A stretch of 64,000 nt of DNA. Origin: JAJRQY01 sp965224435 (lineage in GTDB: Bacteria > Actinomycetota > Acidimicrobiia > Acidimicrobiales > SZUA-35). This document shows positions 51,755 to 60,390 of this stretch, piece by piece; within the stretch, counting starts at the first letter, position 1; each line of letters starts with the position of its first letter. A program made the position numbers and the translations under genes. The stretch is taken from the NCBI GenBank assembly GCA_965224435.1, contig OZ245048.1, positions 1,922,001-1,986,000 on the forward strand, given 5' to 3'. Under the pieces are notes generated by a model. The model saw only the letters and a program-made list of their open reading frames with translations, did no database searches and was not told where the DNA came from.

Positions 51755-53383
51755 GTGGATGATGCCGGGCTGAGTGACGAGGACCAGGAGCTGCGAGAAC
51801 GCTTGCTGGAAACCATCGAATTCCTTCGCGATATCTCCACCGCCAAAGTACTGCTTGAAGGTCTGAGCACCGAAGAACGGACTGAGCTTCTGAACGCTGC
51901 CGGCGACGTGTTTTGTGCTGACCCAGCAGAGCGACGTCTTCGCATCAAGGCTCGTCGTCGCAAACGCCGGTCCGAGAAGCTTGACCATGATGAGGCAGTC
52001 CTCGACCAGACCGGGATCCGCTCCCTCCGAGACAAGCCGGTCTTCACCACTCCCAATGTCTTCCCGCCAACCGACTTCGCACAGGCCGACGTCAGCGATG
52101 CTCCGGGCGAGCCGCCGTTTCGTGAGACCATCGATGAGCAGCATTGTTATGTCTGCAAGGCCAAGTACACCAAGATTCATCACTTCTATGATCAGCTGTG
52201 CCCGGATTGTGCCGACTTCAACTTTGCCAAACGTGGCGAACTCGCTGACCTAACCGGAACCGTTGCCCTGCTCACCGGTGGTCGGGTGAAGATCGGTTAT
52301 CAGGCTGGCATCAAGCTGCTCCGCTCCGGAGCCGAGCTGATCGTGGTCACCCGCTTTCCCCGCGATGCTGCTGCCCGCTACGCCGCCGAGGACGACTTCG
52401 CGGACTGGGGTCACCGGCTTGAGGTGTTCGGCTTGGACTTGCGCCACACGCCAAGCGTCGAGGCCTTCTGCCAGCATGTCTTGGATACACGCGACCGGAT
52501 GGACTTCATCATCAACAACGCTTGCCAGACCGTTCGTCGTCCACCCGGTTTCTACGAACACATGATGGCGGGGGAGAGCGCGGCATTGGAGAAGCTGCCC
52601 GCTGACGTGTTGCAGCTGGTCGGTGCCTATGAGGGCTTGCGCTCCTATCACATGCTCCCGGGCTCGGCCGCGTCGCTTTCTGCCACCGGCATCGAGGGCA
52701 TCTCATCCCAAGTTAACGAGCTGCCAGAGCCTGAGGACTCGAGCAGCGAACAGGCCGCCTCAGTTGCTCATCCTGGACTCAGTCATGCCGCCGAGCTCTC
52801 ACAAACACCCTTGCTCGATGGCGAAGAAGACGATCAGTCAGACCTGTTCCCCCACGGACAACTGGATAAGGACATGCAACAGGTTGACTTGCGGGATCGT
52901 AATTCTTGGCGGTTATTGCTGGACGAGGTCTCATCGGTTGAACTATTGGAAACCCAGCTGGTCAATGCTGTTGCCCCCTTTGTCTTCAATGCTCGGCTCA
53001 AGGCCTTGATGGCGACAACCCCGGGGCACGCCAAGCACATTGTCAATGTGTCAGCCGTTGAGGGTCAGTTCTACCGTCGCTATAAGACCACTCGGCATCC
53101 ACACACCAATATGGCCAAGGCTGCCCTGAACATGATGACCCGAACTTCAGCGACCGATTATCTGGACTCAGGTATCCATATGAACAGTATTGATACGGGT
53201 TGGGTCAGTGACGAAGACCCAGTGGAGATTGCCAAACAAAAGACTCAGGAGCATGGTTTTCACCCACCGCTGGACATTGTCGACGGAGCAGCCCGCATCG
53301 TTGATCCCATCATTTCCGGGGTAAACACTGGGGTCCACGTGTCTGGACTATTCCTCAAGGACTATGGAGAGACCGATTGGTGA
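51755..53383 (+). CDS. SDR-like oxidoreductase with N-terminal extension and Cys4 zinc knuckle
   Basis: A 542-residue protein starting at GTG. The first 130 residues are charged and helical; then CYVCKAKYTKIHHFYDQLCPDC looks like a Cys4 zinc knuckle (CxxC-x15-CxxC, residues about 130-152). A Rossmann domain follows with VALLTGGRVKIGYQ (a variant of TGxxxGxG), VTRFPRDAAARYA and NNACQT. The catalytic Ser is in NVSAVEGQF but the Tyr of YxxxK is replaced (HTNMAKAAL keeps the Lys). A long insertion (about 310-365, acidic) sits in the middle. The altered Tyr means standard SDR catalysis is doubtful. Related long SDR-like proteins exist in bacteria and eukaryotes, with unknown function. Confidence 0.75.
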   Translation: MDDAGLSDEDQELRERLLETIEFLRDISTAKVLLEGLSTEERTELLNAAGDVFCADPAERRLRIKARRRKRRSEKLDHDEAVLDQTGIRSLRDKPVFTTPNVFPPTDFAQADVSDAPGEPPFRETIDEQHCYVCKAKYTKIHHFYDQLCPDCADFNFAKRGELADLTGTVALLTGGRVKIGYQAGIKLLRSGAELIVVTRFPRDAAARYAAEDDFADWGHRLEVFGLDLRHTPSVEAFCQHVLDTRDRMDFIINNACQTVRRPPGFYEHMMAGESAALEKLPADVLQLVGAYEGLRSYHMLPGSAASLSATGIEGISSQVNELPEPEDSSSEQAASVAHPGLSHAAELSQTPLLDGEEDDQSDLFPHGQLDKDMQQVDLRDRNSWRLLLDEVSSVELLETQLVNAVAPFVFNARLKALMATTPGHAKHIVNVSAVEGQFYRRYKTTRHPHTNMAKAALNMMTRTSATDYLDSGIHMNSIDTGWVSDEDPVEIAKQKTQEHGFHPPLDIVDGAARIVDPIISGVNTGVHVSGLFLKDYGETDW

Positions 53384-53611
53384 GGGCGATCTGGACACCG
53401 AGATAGATGTCGAGTTCGCGCAAGTTTTGCTACCGTTCACCGCACACGGCCTCCGACGGCCTAGATTAGAGTCTTGTAAGTTCCATTCGGCTGAAACTCC
53501 CCAACGGGGTGGCAAGTCGGATGGCAGCCAGAATCGGGCAAAAGGTCCAATTCTGTCAAACCGCAAATGGTCACCCTGATTATTTGCAAATGAAAGATAA
53601 CGAGAAGCGCA
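53384..53611 (+). other. Leader region of the cold-shock gene
   Basis: These 228 bases contain no convincing protein frame. They become AT-rich towards 53611 and end in GAGAAG just before the GTG start. Cold-shock genes often have long structured leaders that act as RNA thermosensors; no conserved cold box could be identified by eye. Confidence 0.35.
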
Positions 53612-53815
53612 GTGGCAATCACAGGTACAGTCAAGTTCTTTAACTCCGAGAAGGGCTTCGGCTTCATCTCACGTGAAGGTGGAGACGACGTCTTCGTTCA
53701 CTATTCCAACATCCAGGGTGACGGTTACAAGTCGCTCGACGAGGGTCAAGCCGTCGAATTCGACGTCGCCCCTGGTCGTAAGGGTGAAGAGGCTCAGAAC
53801 GTTCGCGTCATCTGA
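53612..53815 (+). CDS. cspA: Cold-shock protein (CspA family)
   Basis: A 67-residue single-domain OB-fold protein with GTVKFFNSEKGFGFI (RNP1 within KGFGFI) and DVFVHYSNI (RNP2, VFVHY), 67 residues as usual. It binds single-stranded RNA and DNA and melts secondary structure at low temperature or during stress. The start is GTG, four bases after GAGAAG. Three hairpins follow within 80 bases of the stop, so it is a single-gene transcript. Confidence 0.95.
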   Translation: MAITGTVKFFNSEKGFGFISREGGDDVFVHYSNIQGDGYKSLDEGQAVEFDVAPGRKGEEAQNVRVI

Positions 53816-53820
53816 TCCAG

Positions 53821-53892
53821 TAACACCCCGAGTGTTATTCGAACATTTTTGTTCGTAGGCAAAGGCCGTCAGCCTCGCGCTGGTGGCCTTTG
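53821..53892 (+). terminator. Hairpin cluster ending the cold-shock transcript
   Basis: TAACAC-CCCGA-GTGTTA (53821-53837) and CGAACA-TTTT-TGTTCG (53840-53855) are perfect stems right after the stop codon. CAAAGGCC (53860-53867) pairs with GGCCTTTG (53885-53892). The last stem is the strongest and is the likely terminator; the first two may stabilise the short mRNA. Confidence 0.6.
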
Positions 53893-53947
53893 TCGCGTCT
53901 GGCGACAAGGTGTGTCGCAGTGCCGTCGGGGGTTGTAGTGTCGCCCG

Positions 53948-54556
53948 ATGAACGAAAAGAAGACCTTTCTTGTCGAGCAACTGGAGGGGGCTGACCCATA
54001 CAAGCTGGCGACTGGGCTCATTGTGCCCAGGCCTATTGGATGGATAGGAACAGTCTCAGCGGCGGGCATTCCCAATCTTGCGCCATTCTCGTTCTTCAAC
54101 TGCGTATCGGGGAATCCACCGATGTTCGTCTTTTCTGCCGGTCGCTCGGCTCGAAGAGACACACTGGACAACGTGCAAGCCAACGGCGAGTTCACCATCA
54201 ATATTGTGACCGAGGAAGTGGCTGAAGCCATGAATGCCACCTCGGCTTCGCTAGATGCCGACGTCAACGAATTCGATGTTGCTGGTCTCAATGCAGTTGA
54301 CTCGACTCGTATTTCTGCGCCGATGGTGGCCGAATGCAAGGCGAACATTGAGTGTGTAGTGACCGACATCCTCGACATTGGTCACGAGACGCAAGGTAAC
54401 GCCTTGGTTGTCGGCGAGGGCGTCGTTTTTCATATTGACGAACAGCTCCTGGACGGCACCCGAATCGATCAAATGGCGCTGAAAGCGATAGGGCGCCATG
54501 CTGGCAATAGCTATAGCCGGAGCACCGACCAGTTCGACCTTGCGCGGCCAGAGTAG
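53948..54556 (+). CDS. Flavin reductase family protein
   Basis: A 202-residue FMN-binding split-barrel protein with LIVPRPIGWIGTVSAAGIPNL, APFSFFNCVSGNPPMFVFSAG and GEFTINIVTEEVAEAM, typical of the DIM6/NTAB and flavin reductase-like group. Members supply reduced FMN to two-component monooxygenases or bind flavin as isolated domains. The next gene, 26 bases on, is an LLM-type oxidoreductase, whose flavin might be supplied by this enzyme. The SsuD-like enzyme at 36468 is another possible partner. Confidence 0.85.
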   Translation: MNEKKTFLVEQLEGADPYKLATGLIVPRPIGWIGTVSAAGIPNLAPFSFFNCVSGNPPMFVFSAGRSARRDTLDNVQANGEFTINIVTEEVAEAMNATSASLDADVNEFDVAGLNAVDSTRISAPMVAECKANIECVVTDILDIGHETQGNALVVGEGVVFHIDEQLLDGTRIDQMALKAIGRHAGNSYSRSTDQFDLARPE

Positions 54557-54582
54557 ATTCGTTCTCGACGAGGAGCCCGACG

Positions 54583-55497
54583 ATGAAGATTGGTGTGCAG
54601 CTACCCGAGGTCGAGCGGTTCGTTCCGTGGCCTGAATATCGCGCTATGGCTATCGCCGCAGAGAACGGCGGCCTCGATTCGATCTGGATTGGCGACCACC
54701 TGCTCTATGAGCACCCTGATGGGCCGCATCGCGGACCCTGGGAGTGCTGGTCAACCCTTGCCGCATTGGCTGAAGTCACTAACCGAGTGCAACTGTCACC
54801 CTTCGTGGCCTCCACCAGTTTCCACGCCCCGGCCATGTTGGCTAAGAAAGCTGCGACCATCGATGAGATCTCTGGCGGACGACTGATCTTGTCCTTGGGA
54901 TCGGGCTGGAACCGTCTTGAGTATGACGCCTACGGTTTTGCCTATGACCACCGCGTCAGTCGCTTCGAAGAAGCATTCACCGTCATCCGAACCTTGATTC
55001 GCACGGGATCAATCGATTTTGAGGGCCAGTACTACACCCTGAAGGACTGCGAGCTGCGACCAGAGCCGCGTCCAGATATGCAGATTCTGGTCGGCTCGAG
55101 CGGCCCAAGAATGTTAGCCATCACCACCCCCCACATTGACGCCTGGAATATTTGGTACGCCTCGTACCAGAACGATGTCACCAAGCTGCCAGCGGCGCTC
55201 AAGGTCGTTGATGATGCTGCCGGCGCTGTTGGTCGAGACGGCAAGGAGATTGACAAGACGGCGGCACTGCTTGTCCGCCTCGGGTCGGGCAAGCAGGTGC
55301 GTTCCAGCCCGTTCAATGATGATCCGGGCAAGGCCATTGCTGGATCCCAAGCACTGCAAGAATCTCTGCGAGCCATGGCTGCTATTGGAATTGACCATGT
55401 GCAATTGGTGCTGGATCCCATCACGGTTGAAACAGTCGAGCTTGCCTGCCAGGCGGTTGAAGACTTTCGCTCATCCAGCCTTAGGGTGCAGGCATGA
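54583..55497 (+). CDS. LLM-class (F420- or FMN-dependent) oxidoreductase
   Basis: A 304-residue luciferase-like TIM-barrel enzyme: MKIGVQLPEVERFVPW, DSIWIGDHLLYEHP, PAMLAKKAATIDEISGGRLILSLGSGWN and RPEPRPDMQILVGSSGPRMLAI. The SGGRLILSLGSGWN loop and ISGGR are usual in F420-dependent reductases of actinobacteria. The substrate is unknown. The stop overlaps the start of the alpha/beta hydrolase gene by four bases (ATGA), and with the flavin reductase upstream they form a likely three-gene unit. Confidence 0.88.
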   Translation: MKIGVQLPEVERFVPWPEYRAMAIAAENGGLDSIWIGDHLLYEHPDGPHRGPWECWSTLAALAEVTNRVQLSPFVASTSFHAPAMLAKKAATIDEISGGRLILSLGSGWNRLEYDAYGFAYDHRVSRFEEAFTVIRTLIRTGSIDFEGQYYTLKDCELRPEPRPDMQILVGSSGPRMLAITTPHIDAWNIWYASYQNDVTKLPAALKVVDDAAGAVGRDGKEIDKTAALLVRLGSGKQVRSSPFNDDPGKAIAGSQALQESLRAMAAIGIDHVQLVLDPITVETVELACQAVEDFRSSSLRVQA

Positions 55498-56177
55498 GTG
55501 CTCCCATCGTTCTGGTACACGGATTTGCCACCTCCTCCGCTCGAACCTGGGGAGAAACCGGCTGGCTGGACATCCTCGGAGACTCTGGTCGTGAACTTCT
55601 ACCCCTGGATCTGCCAGGCCATGGCACAGCTCCCAACTGCCGCGAGGTTGCTGGGTTCGCCAACCTCGAACAAGACACACTCGACAGATTGCCTGCTGTA
55701 CCCGTTGACGCCATCGGATTCTCCATGGGGGCAAGACTGTTGTTGGTGATGGCCGCCATGCAGCCGGACCGTTTTCATCGGCTGGTCGTCGCAGGGGTCG
55801 GGCGAAACCTCTTCGAGTTTGATCCTGCTCGCAGAGAAGCCATTACCGCTGCCATAGCGGGAGAGCTGGATCCGGAGAACCCCGAGGCTCGGTTCTTCCA
55901 CGAACTGGCAGAGGCTCCCGATGTTGACCGGGCGTCACTGGTGGCCATGATGTCCTCTGAGCGACCTCTACTGGACGAAGAGATGTTGGACAAGATCACG
56001 TGTCCGGTCCTGGTGGTGATTGGCGACAACGACTTTGCCGGACCGGCCGACCAGCTGGTCGACGCACTTCCTAACGCCAGTCATAAGGTCTTGCGCAATG
56101 TCGACCACTTTGCCACACCCCGGGACTTCTCCTTTATTGATGCCACCCTGGACTTTCTCGAAGCCTTCCCCAGCTAG
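55494..56177 (+). CDS. Alpha/beta-fold hydrolase
   Basis: A 227-residue hydrolase. The oxyanion region is VLVHGFATSS, the nucleophile elbow IGFSMGARLLL (GxSxG), the Asp region VLVVIGDNDFAGP and the His NVDHFATPRD. It could be an esterase, lactonase or haloalkane-type hydrolase; sequence alone does not say. Its ATG overlaps the LLM oxidoreductase stop, so oxidation followed by hydrolysis of the product by these neighbours is possible. Confidence 0.88.
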   Translation: MSAPIVLVHGFATSSARTWGETGWLDILGDSGRELLPLDLPGHGTAPNCREVAGFANLEQDTLDRLPAVPVDAIGFSMGARLLLVMAAMQPDRFHRLVVAGVGRNLFEFDPARREAITAAIAGELDPENPEARFFHELAEAPDVDRASLVAMMSSERPLLDEEMLDKITCPVLVVIGDNDFAGPADQLVDALPNASHKVLRNVDHFATPRDFSFIDATLDFLEAFPS

Positions 56178-56282
56178 CGTTTGGATCCTGCAAACAGGGG
56201 CGAAATCGACACTAGCCCGTCACGGTTTGAACGGATTTCGGCACCTTCTCAGCCCCGGCTGTGATCGCGGCTAGGGTTTCGC

Positions 56283-58370
56283 ATGGCTCAGCCACCTCCC
56301 GCTGATATGAAGCGATCCCTTGGGTTGCGACATGTCTTCGTACTCAGTACCGGGGGCATGATCAGCTCTGGACTGTTCCTCCTGCCAGGTCTGGCCGCGG
56401 CCAAGGCTGGCCCAGCGGCCGTTTTGGCCTATCTCATCGCCGGTATCCTGGCCATTCCCGCCATGCTGAGCATCGCCGAACTAAGTACGGCCATGCCTCG
56501 GGCTGGCGGCGCATATTATTTCCTCGCCCGGACCCTTGGACCAGCGGGCGGAACCGTCACCGGCATGGCGACATGGCTGTCCTTGGTCATGAAGGACGCA
56601 CTAGCCCTGGTTGGGATGAGCGCCTACCTCGGGATTTTCTTGGACATCCCGGCCAAGCCAACGGCGATTGCACTGATCGCAGCCTTCACCGTTCTCAATA
56701 TCGTCGGATCGAAGTCCAGCGCCTCGATCCAGATGCTGCTGGTCTCTTTCGTCTTGCTGGCCATGGCAGCTTTCTTGATCTGGGGGGTGCCCCACGTTGG
56801 AAGCGGTTCCGGTTCGTTGGACCCCTTCTTCACCGATGGCAGTCACGGCCTGACTGCCGCAATCGGCCTTGTCTTTGTCAGCTATGGTGGGCTAACCAAT
56901 GTGGCTAGTGTGGCCGAAGAGATCGAAGATCCATCGCGGAACCTGCCGTTGGGCATGATGCTCTCACTGGCGGCCAGCACCCTGATCTACACGGTCGGTG
57001 TGCTCATCGTGGTGGCCACCATCCCAGCCGAAGCCCTTCACGAAGACCTCGCTCCGATCCACACCGCAGCCGTTGCCACCATGCCCGCGTTCGGAGCCGG
57101 GCTTGTCGTGGCCGCCGCCTTGGCCGCCTTCGCCTCTGCCGCCAATGCCGGGATTCTGGCCGCCGCCCGTTACCCGATGGCGATGAGCCGTGACGGACTC
57201 ATGGGACCCGGTTTCCAGACCCTGAGCCGATTCGGAACACCAGCTCGGGGAGTGATCCTTACCGGTGTTGGCATGGCCGTTGTTGTCGGGTTGTTTGGTG
57301 CGGGTGCCATTGCCAAGCTGGCCAGCGCCTTTGTGCTGCTCACCCTTGGCTTGGTCAACTTGGCGGTAATCGTGCTCCGGTCGGCACACATCAAGTCCTA
57401 TGCGCCAGGATTCCGGGCCCCATTCTTTCCCTATTTGCAGATTCTCGGCATCGCTATCGCCGTCTATCTGATCGCAAAGCTCGGCTGGTTACCCATCGTG
57501 TTGGTAACCGGCTGCATTGCGGTGGCCCTGATCTGGTTCAACAAGATTGGGCGTCATGACGCCCGGCAACCAGTGGGCGCGATTCACCACGTGTTTGAAC
57601 GCCTTGGCCGCTCAGTCGATCGAAGCATCGATCGAGAGATTTCGGTTGCTATGCAAAGCCACGGACTCCGCGCCAATGATGACTACGCGGGCCTCATTGC
57701 TCGTGCCGCCGTCATATCCGTTCCCGCGGGAACCGACATCAGCGAAGCAGCCGCCCGTGCCTCCCAAGTCCTGGGTACTCGAATGGACATTGATCCACAA
57801 GAGGTCAGCGACCGATTCTTGGAGACCGGCTCACTCTGGATTCAGCCCTCGGAGACCCACCCAACAGCAACACCAGTCGCCTTCTTTGACGACAATGAGG
57901 ATGATCACCTTGTCATTGCTATCAGCGAGACTGGCATCGTCATTCCCAGCGAATGGGGCGGGCGAGATGAGCGAGTGAATGCTCTGTTCTTCCTAGCTGG
58001 AACGAACGCCGAAGCAGGACGAGCCCTTCGGTTAGCAGGCGAGTTGGCGGCCTACTTGCAGTCTGATGACGCTGCCATCGTGGCCGAAGCGGCATTTGAA
58101 GCAGAGGTCAAGCAAGCCTTGCTTCCTGATCTGGAAATTGGTCAGTACCTTCTACTGGCCGAGACCGGCCTCGGGGGACTCATTGGTCGTTCCATTGAGG
58201 AATTGGAACTCGGAGCTGATCTCCGCGCCGAAGCTGTTCGCCGCGAAGGCAAGGTGATCAGAGCCACAAGTGATCTGGTTCTGCAGGCCGACGACCAATT
58301 CACCATCATTGGACCCGAAGGCAAGTTGCCGGTTGGTGCCGATCTCGCTGATCTGGTGATCGGTTCTTGA
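56283..58370 (+). CDS. APC-superfamily amino-acid permease with EIIA-like and RCK_C-like cytosolic domains
   Basis: The first 420 residues are a 12-helix APC transporter: GGMISSGLFLLPGLAAAKAGP is the helix-1 substrate-binding break, AELSTAMPRAGGAYYFLAR follows. The cytosolic tail has two modules. Residues about 435-590 resemble a PTS EIIA type 2 fold (FLETGSLWIQPSETHPTATPVAF...ALFFLAGTNAEAGRALRLAGELA); residues about 610-690 look like an RCK_C/TrkA_C domain (EIGQYLLLAETGLGGLIGRSIEEL...LVLQADDQFTIIG). The APC-EIIA-RCK_C arrangement is known in some bacteria and suggests regulation of transport by ligand or ion binding. It is 28 bases upstream of the ABC-F gene. Confidence 0.85.
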   Translation: MAQPPPADMKRSLGLRHVFVLSTGGMISSGLFLLPGLAAAKAGPAAVLAYLIAGILAIPAMLSIAELSTAMPRAGGAYYFLARTLGPAGGTVTGMATWLSLVMKDALALVGMSAYLGIFLDIPAKPTAIALIAAFTVLNIVGSKSSASIQMLLVSFVLLAMAAFLIWGVPHVGSGSGSLDPFFTDGSHGLTAAIGLVFVSYGGLTNVASVAEEIEDPSRNLPLGMMLSLAASTLIYTVGVLIVVATIPAEALHEDLAPIHTAAVATMPAFGAGLVVAAALAAFASAANAGILAAARYPMAMSRDGLMGPGFQTLSRFGTPARGVILTGVGMAVVVGLFGAGAIAKLASAFVLLTLGLVNLAVIVLRSAHIKSYAPGFRAPFFPYLQILGIAIAVYLIAKLGWLPIVLVTGCIAVALIWFNKIGRHDARQPVGAIHHVFERLGRSVDRSIDREISVAMQSHGLRANDDYAGLIARAAVISVPAGTDISEAAARASQVLGTRMDIDPQEVSDRFLETGSLWIQPSETHPTATPVAFFDDNEDDHLVIAISETGIVIPSEWGGRDERVNALFFLAGTNAEAGRALRLAGELAAYLQSDDAAIVAEAAFEAEVKQALLPDLEIGQYLLLAETGLGGLIGRSIEELELGADLRAEAVRREGKVIRATSDLVLQADDQFTIIGPEGKLPVGADLADLVIGS

Positions 58371-58397
58371 GCCAGTAGCTGCCACACTGTTTGCTCC

Positions 58398-60095
58398 ATG
58401 ACCATTGACGTTGCCGATCTCACCTTCAACTATCCCGACGGCACCCCCTCGGTTCAAGAGCTCTCGTTCAAAGCCAGGGCCGGTGAGGTCACCGCCGTTG
58501 TTGGCCCAAACGGTGTTGGCAAGACAACCCTGCTGGAACTCATCGTCGGAGCACTCAAGCCAGCCGAGGGTGTTGTCAATGTTGTGGGAGAAGTGGCCTA
58601 TATGCGCCAGAACCCCGGCTTCGACGGAAACGATACACCAACGGTTGCCGATGCGCTGGCCCTGGGTCTACCGAGTGGGCTGAGGAAACAGTCCGACACC
58701 CTGCAAGAGCTCTACACCCTGTCATCCAGCGACTCAGACGGCGCGGTTGACGCAGCCATGGCCATTGGTGATGCGCTCGAAGTTTGGGGCGCTCTTGGCG
58801 GATACGAAATTGAAGCGAAGTTTGATCAGATCACCCAAGCCGTGCTCCGCCAGGGTTACGCCACCGCCAGTGGCAGGCTCCTGAAAGAGCTGTCTGGGGG
58901 TGAACGTAAACGTCTCATCCTCGGATCGTTTCTTGCGTCTCCGGTCTCAATTCTGATCCTGGACGAACCCGACAACTTCCTTGATTTGCACGGCAAGGCG
59001 TGGTTGGACCGCGAGCTGCAAGCGACAAACAAGACCGTGCTGATGGTTTCCCATGATCGCTCACTGCTAACTACTGCCGTCGATCGCATGCTGGTGCTCG
59101 AGCACAACGGCTATTGGATGCACGGCGGCACCTACGCCAATCTGAAGGAGGCGAGACGAGACCGGGCGGAGAAGCTGGCCAAAGACCTTGGCCGCTGGCA
59201 AGAAGAAGAGAAACGACTGTTCCAGTACTACAAGATGATGAAGCAGCGAGCTTCCATCAGTCCCGGTATGGCCAATCGAGCCGACGCTGCTGAGACTCGC
59301 TGGGAGAAGTTCCGAGACGCTGGCCCGCCAACACCGCCTCCACCAGAGCGAGAGATCACTACCCGATTCGTTGGCTCACGTTCGGGCAGCATTGCCATGA
59401 AGGCCACCAACTTCGAGGTGCCGGATCTTTTCTTGCCCTTTGACCTGACCATCTGGAATGAAGATCGCATCCTGTTGTTGGGCGAGAATGGCGTCGGCAA
59501 GTCCACCCTGCTTCGCATGTTGGGTGAAGCGTCGAAGGCGAGCGGAGACGAACTGGATGACAATCCGATCCGTTTCGGTCCTACTGCACGGGTTGGATAC
59601 TTCTCCCAAGACAATCAGGTTTCGGTCGACCTGGACCTGGTGAAAGCATCAGATGCGGCCAAGGTTCCGTTGCTAAGCATCGTGGCCGAACGGTTCGGAA
59701 ACGACGTCGAAGCGCGAAAGGCCCTCGGTCGGTACGGGCTTAGCGACCACATTCATCACACCATGGCGGAACTATCCGGTGGTCAAAAGGCCCGGGTGCA
59801 GCTCATTCTCTTGGAGACTGAGCGGCCAAATGTGATGTTGTTGGACGAGCCGACCGACAACCTGGACCTGGAATCAATCCTGGCCATCGAGGTTGCTCTC
59901 AGCGATCTGGAGGCGACTCTCATCACCATCTCGCACGACAAGGAGTTTGCCGCTGGTTACGGCCGGTTTGTGCTCTTTGATCGTGACGGATTGGTGGCGG
60001 AGACCGACGACCTCGAGGTGGCTTTGAATATTGGGTCGCAGTCAAATTTCTCCCTTCTGGATTTCCCGAATTTGGAGATGCTGACCCGGACCTAG
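58398..60095 (+). CDS. ABC-F family ATPase
   Basis: A 565-residue protein with two ABC domains and no membrane part. The first has GPNGVGKTT, LSGGERKRLILG and ILILDEPDNFLDLHG; the second has GENGVGKST, LSGGQKARVQLILLET and VMLLDEPTDNLDLES. A charged helical linker (about 250-310, RDRAEKLAKDLGRWQEEEKR) separates them, like the P-site tRNA-interaction motif of ABC-F proteins. These act on the ribosome in translation control or antibiotic protection. Sub-group cannot be fixed by eye. It is followed by a hairpin, a tiny leader frame and a RIO-type kinase gene. Confidence 0.88.
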   Translation: MTIDVADLTFNYPDGTPSVQELSFKARAGEVTAVVGPNGVGKTTLLELIVGALKPAEGVVNVVGEVAYMRQNPGFDGNDTPTVADALALGLPSGLRKQSDTLQELYTLSSSDSDGAVDAAMAIGDALEVWGALGGYEIEAKFDQITQAVLRQGYATASGRLLKELSGGERKRLILGSFLASPVSILILDEPDNFLDLHGKAWLDRELQATNKTVLMVSHDRSLLTTAVDRMLVLEHNGYWMHGGTYANLKEARRDRAEKLAKDLGRWQEEEKRLFQYYKMMKQRASISPGMANRADAAETRWEKFRDAGPPTPPPPEREITTRFVGSRSGSIAMKATNFEVPDLFLPFDLTIWNEDRILLLGENGVGKSTLLRMLGEASKASGDELDDNPIRFGPTARVGYFSQDNQVSVDLDLVKASDAAKVPLLSIVAERFGNDVEARKALGRYGLSDHIHHTMAELSGGQKARVQLILLETERPNVMLLDEPTDNLDLESILAIEVALSDLEATLITISHDKEFAAGYGRFVLFDRDGLVAETDDLEVALNIGSQSNFSLLDFPNLEMLTRT

Positions 60096-60169
60096 GTCAA
60101 GATGGGCAATGCCAGCATGATCTGTCGTGTCGGCAATATTCCCGGCATGTGGGAGCTGGGTGTTCTAGC

Positions 60170-60187
60170 GTTGGCCAAACGGCCAAC
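60170..60187 (+). promoter_or_regulatory. Hairpin between the ABC-F gene and the RIO kinase leader
   Basis: GTTGGCC-AAAC-GGCCAAC is a perfect seven-pair stem with a four-base loop, 74 bases after the ABC-F stop and 17 bases before the leader-frame ATG. It could be a terminator, an operator, or part of a leader attenuator. Confidence 0.45.
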
Positions 60188-60203
60188 TATCAGGAGGCAC
60201 CCT

Positions 60204-60263
60204 ATGAGAGCCATTGAACGTAACGTTTCAGCCAGCGATGGTAGAACGTCGCAGCCTGGTTGA
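60204..60263 (+). CDS. 19-residue leader ORF upstream of the RIO-like kinase
   Basis: ATG at 60204 is preceded by AGGAGG at a spacing of six bases, one of the best ribosome sites in the window. The frame encodes MRAIERNVSASDGRTSQPG and stops. It lies 127 bases before the kinase start. A short, well-initiated frame after a hairpin is the layout of translational attenuators; the coupling to the kinase is inferred only. Confidence 0.45.
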   Translation: MRAIERNVSASDGRTSQPG

Positions 60264-60390
60264 GCCTTCGCCTTGACGAACAGCCCCGAGAATTGCTCGT
60301 GAGAGCAGCTGAGCTGGCGAGCTAACAACGCGGCCGACTGGGTTTCATCGATTCTCCCTGGAGAGTCACAGAGCAAACCCTGGAGTCACA

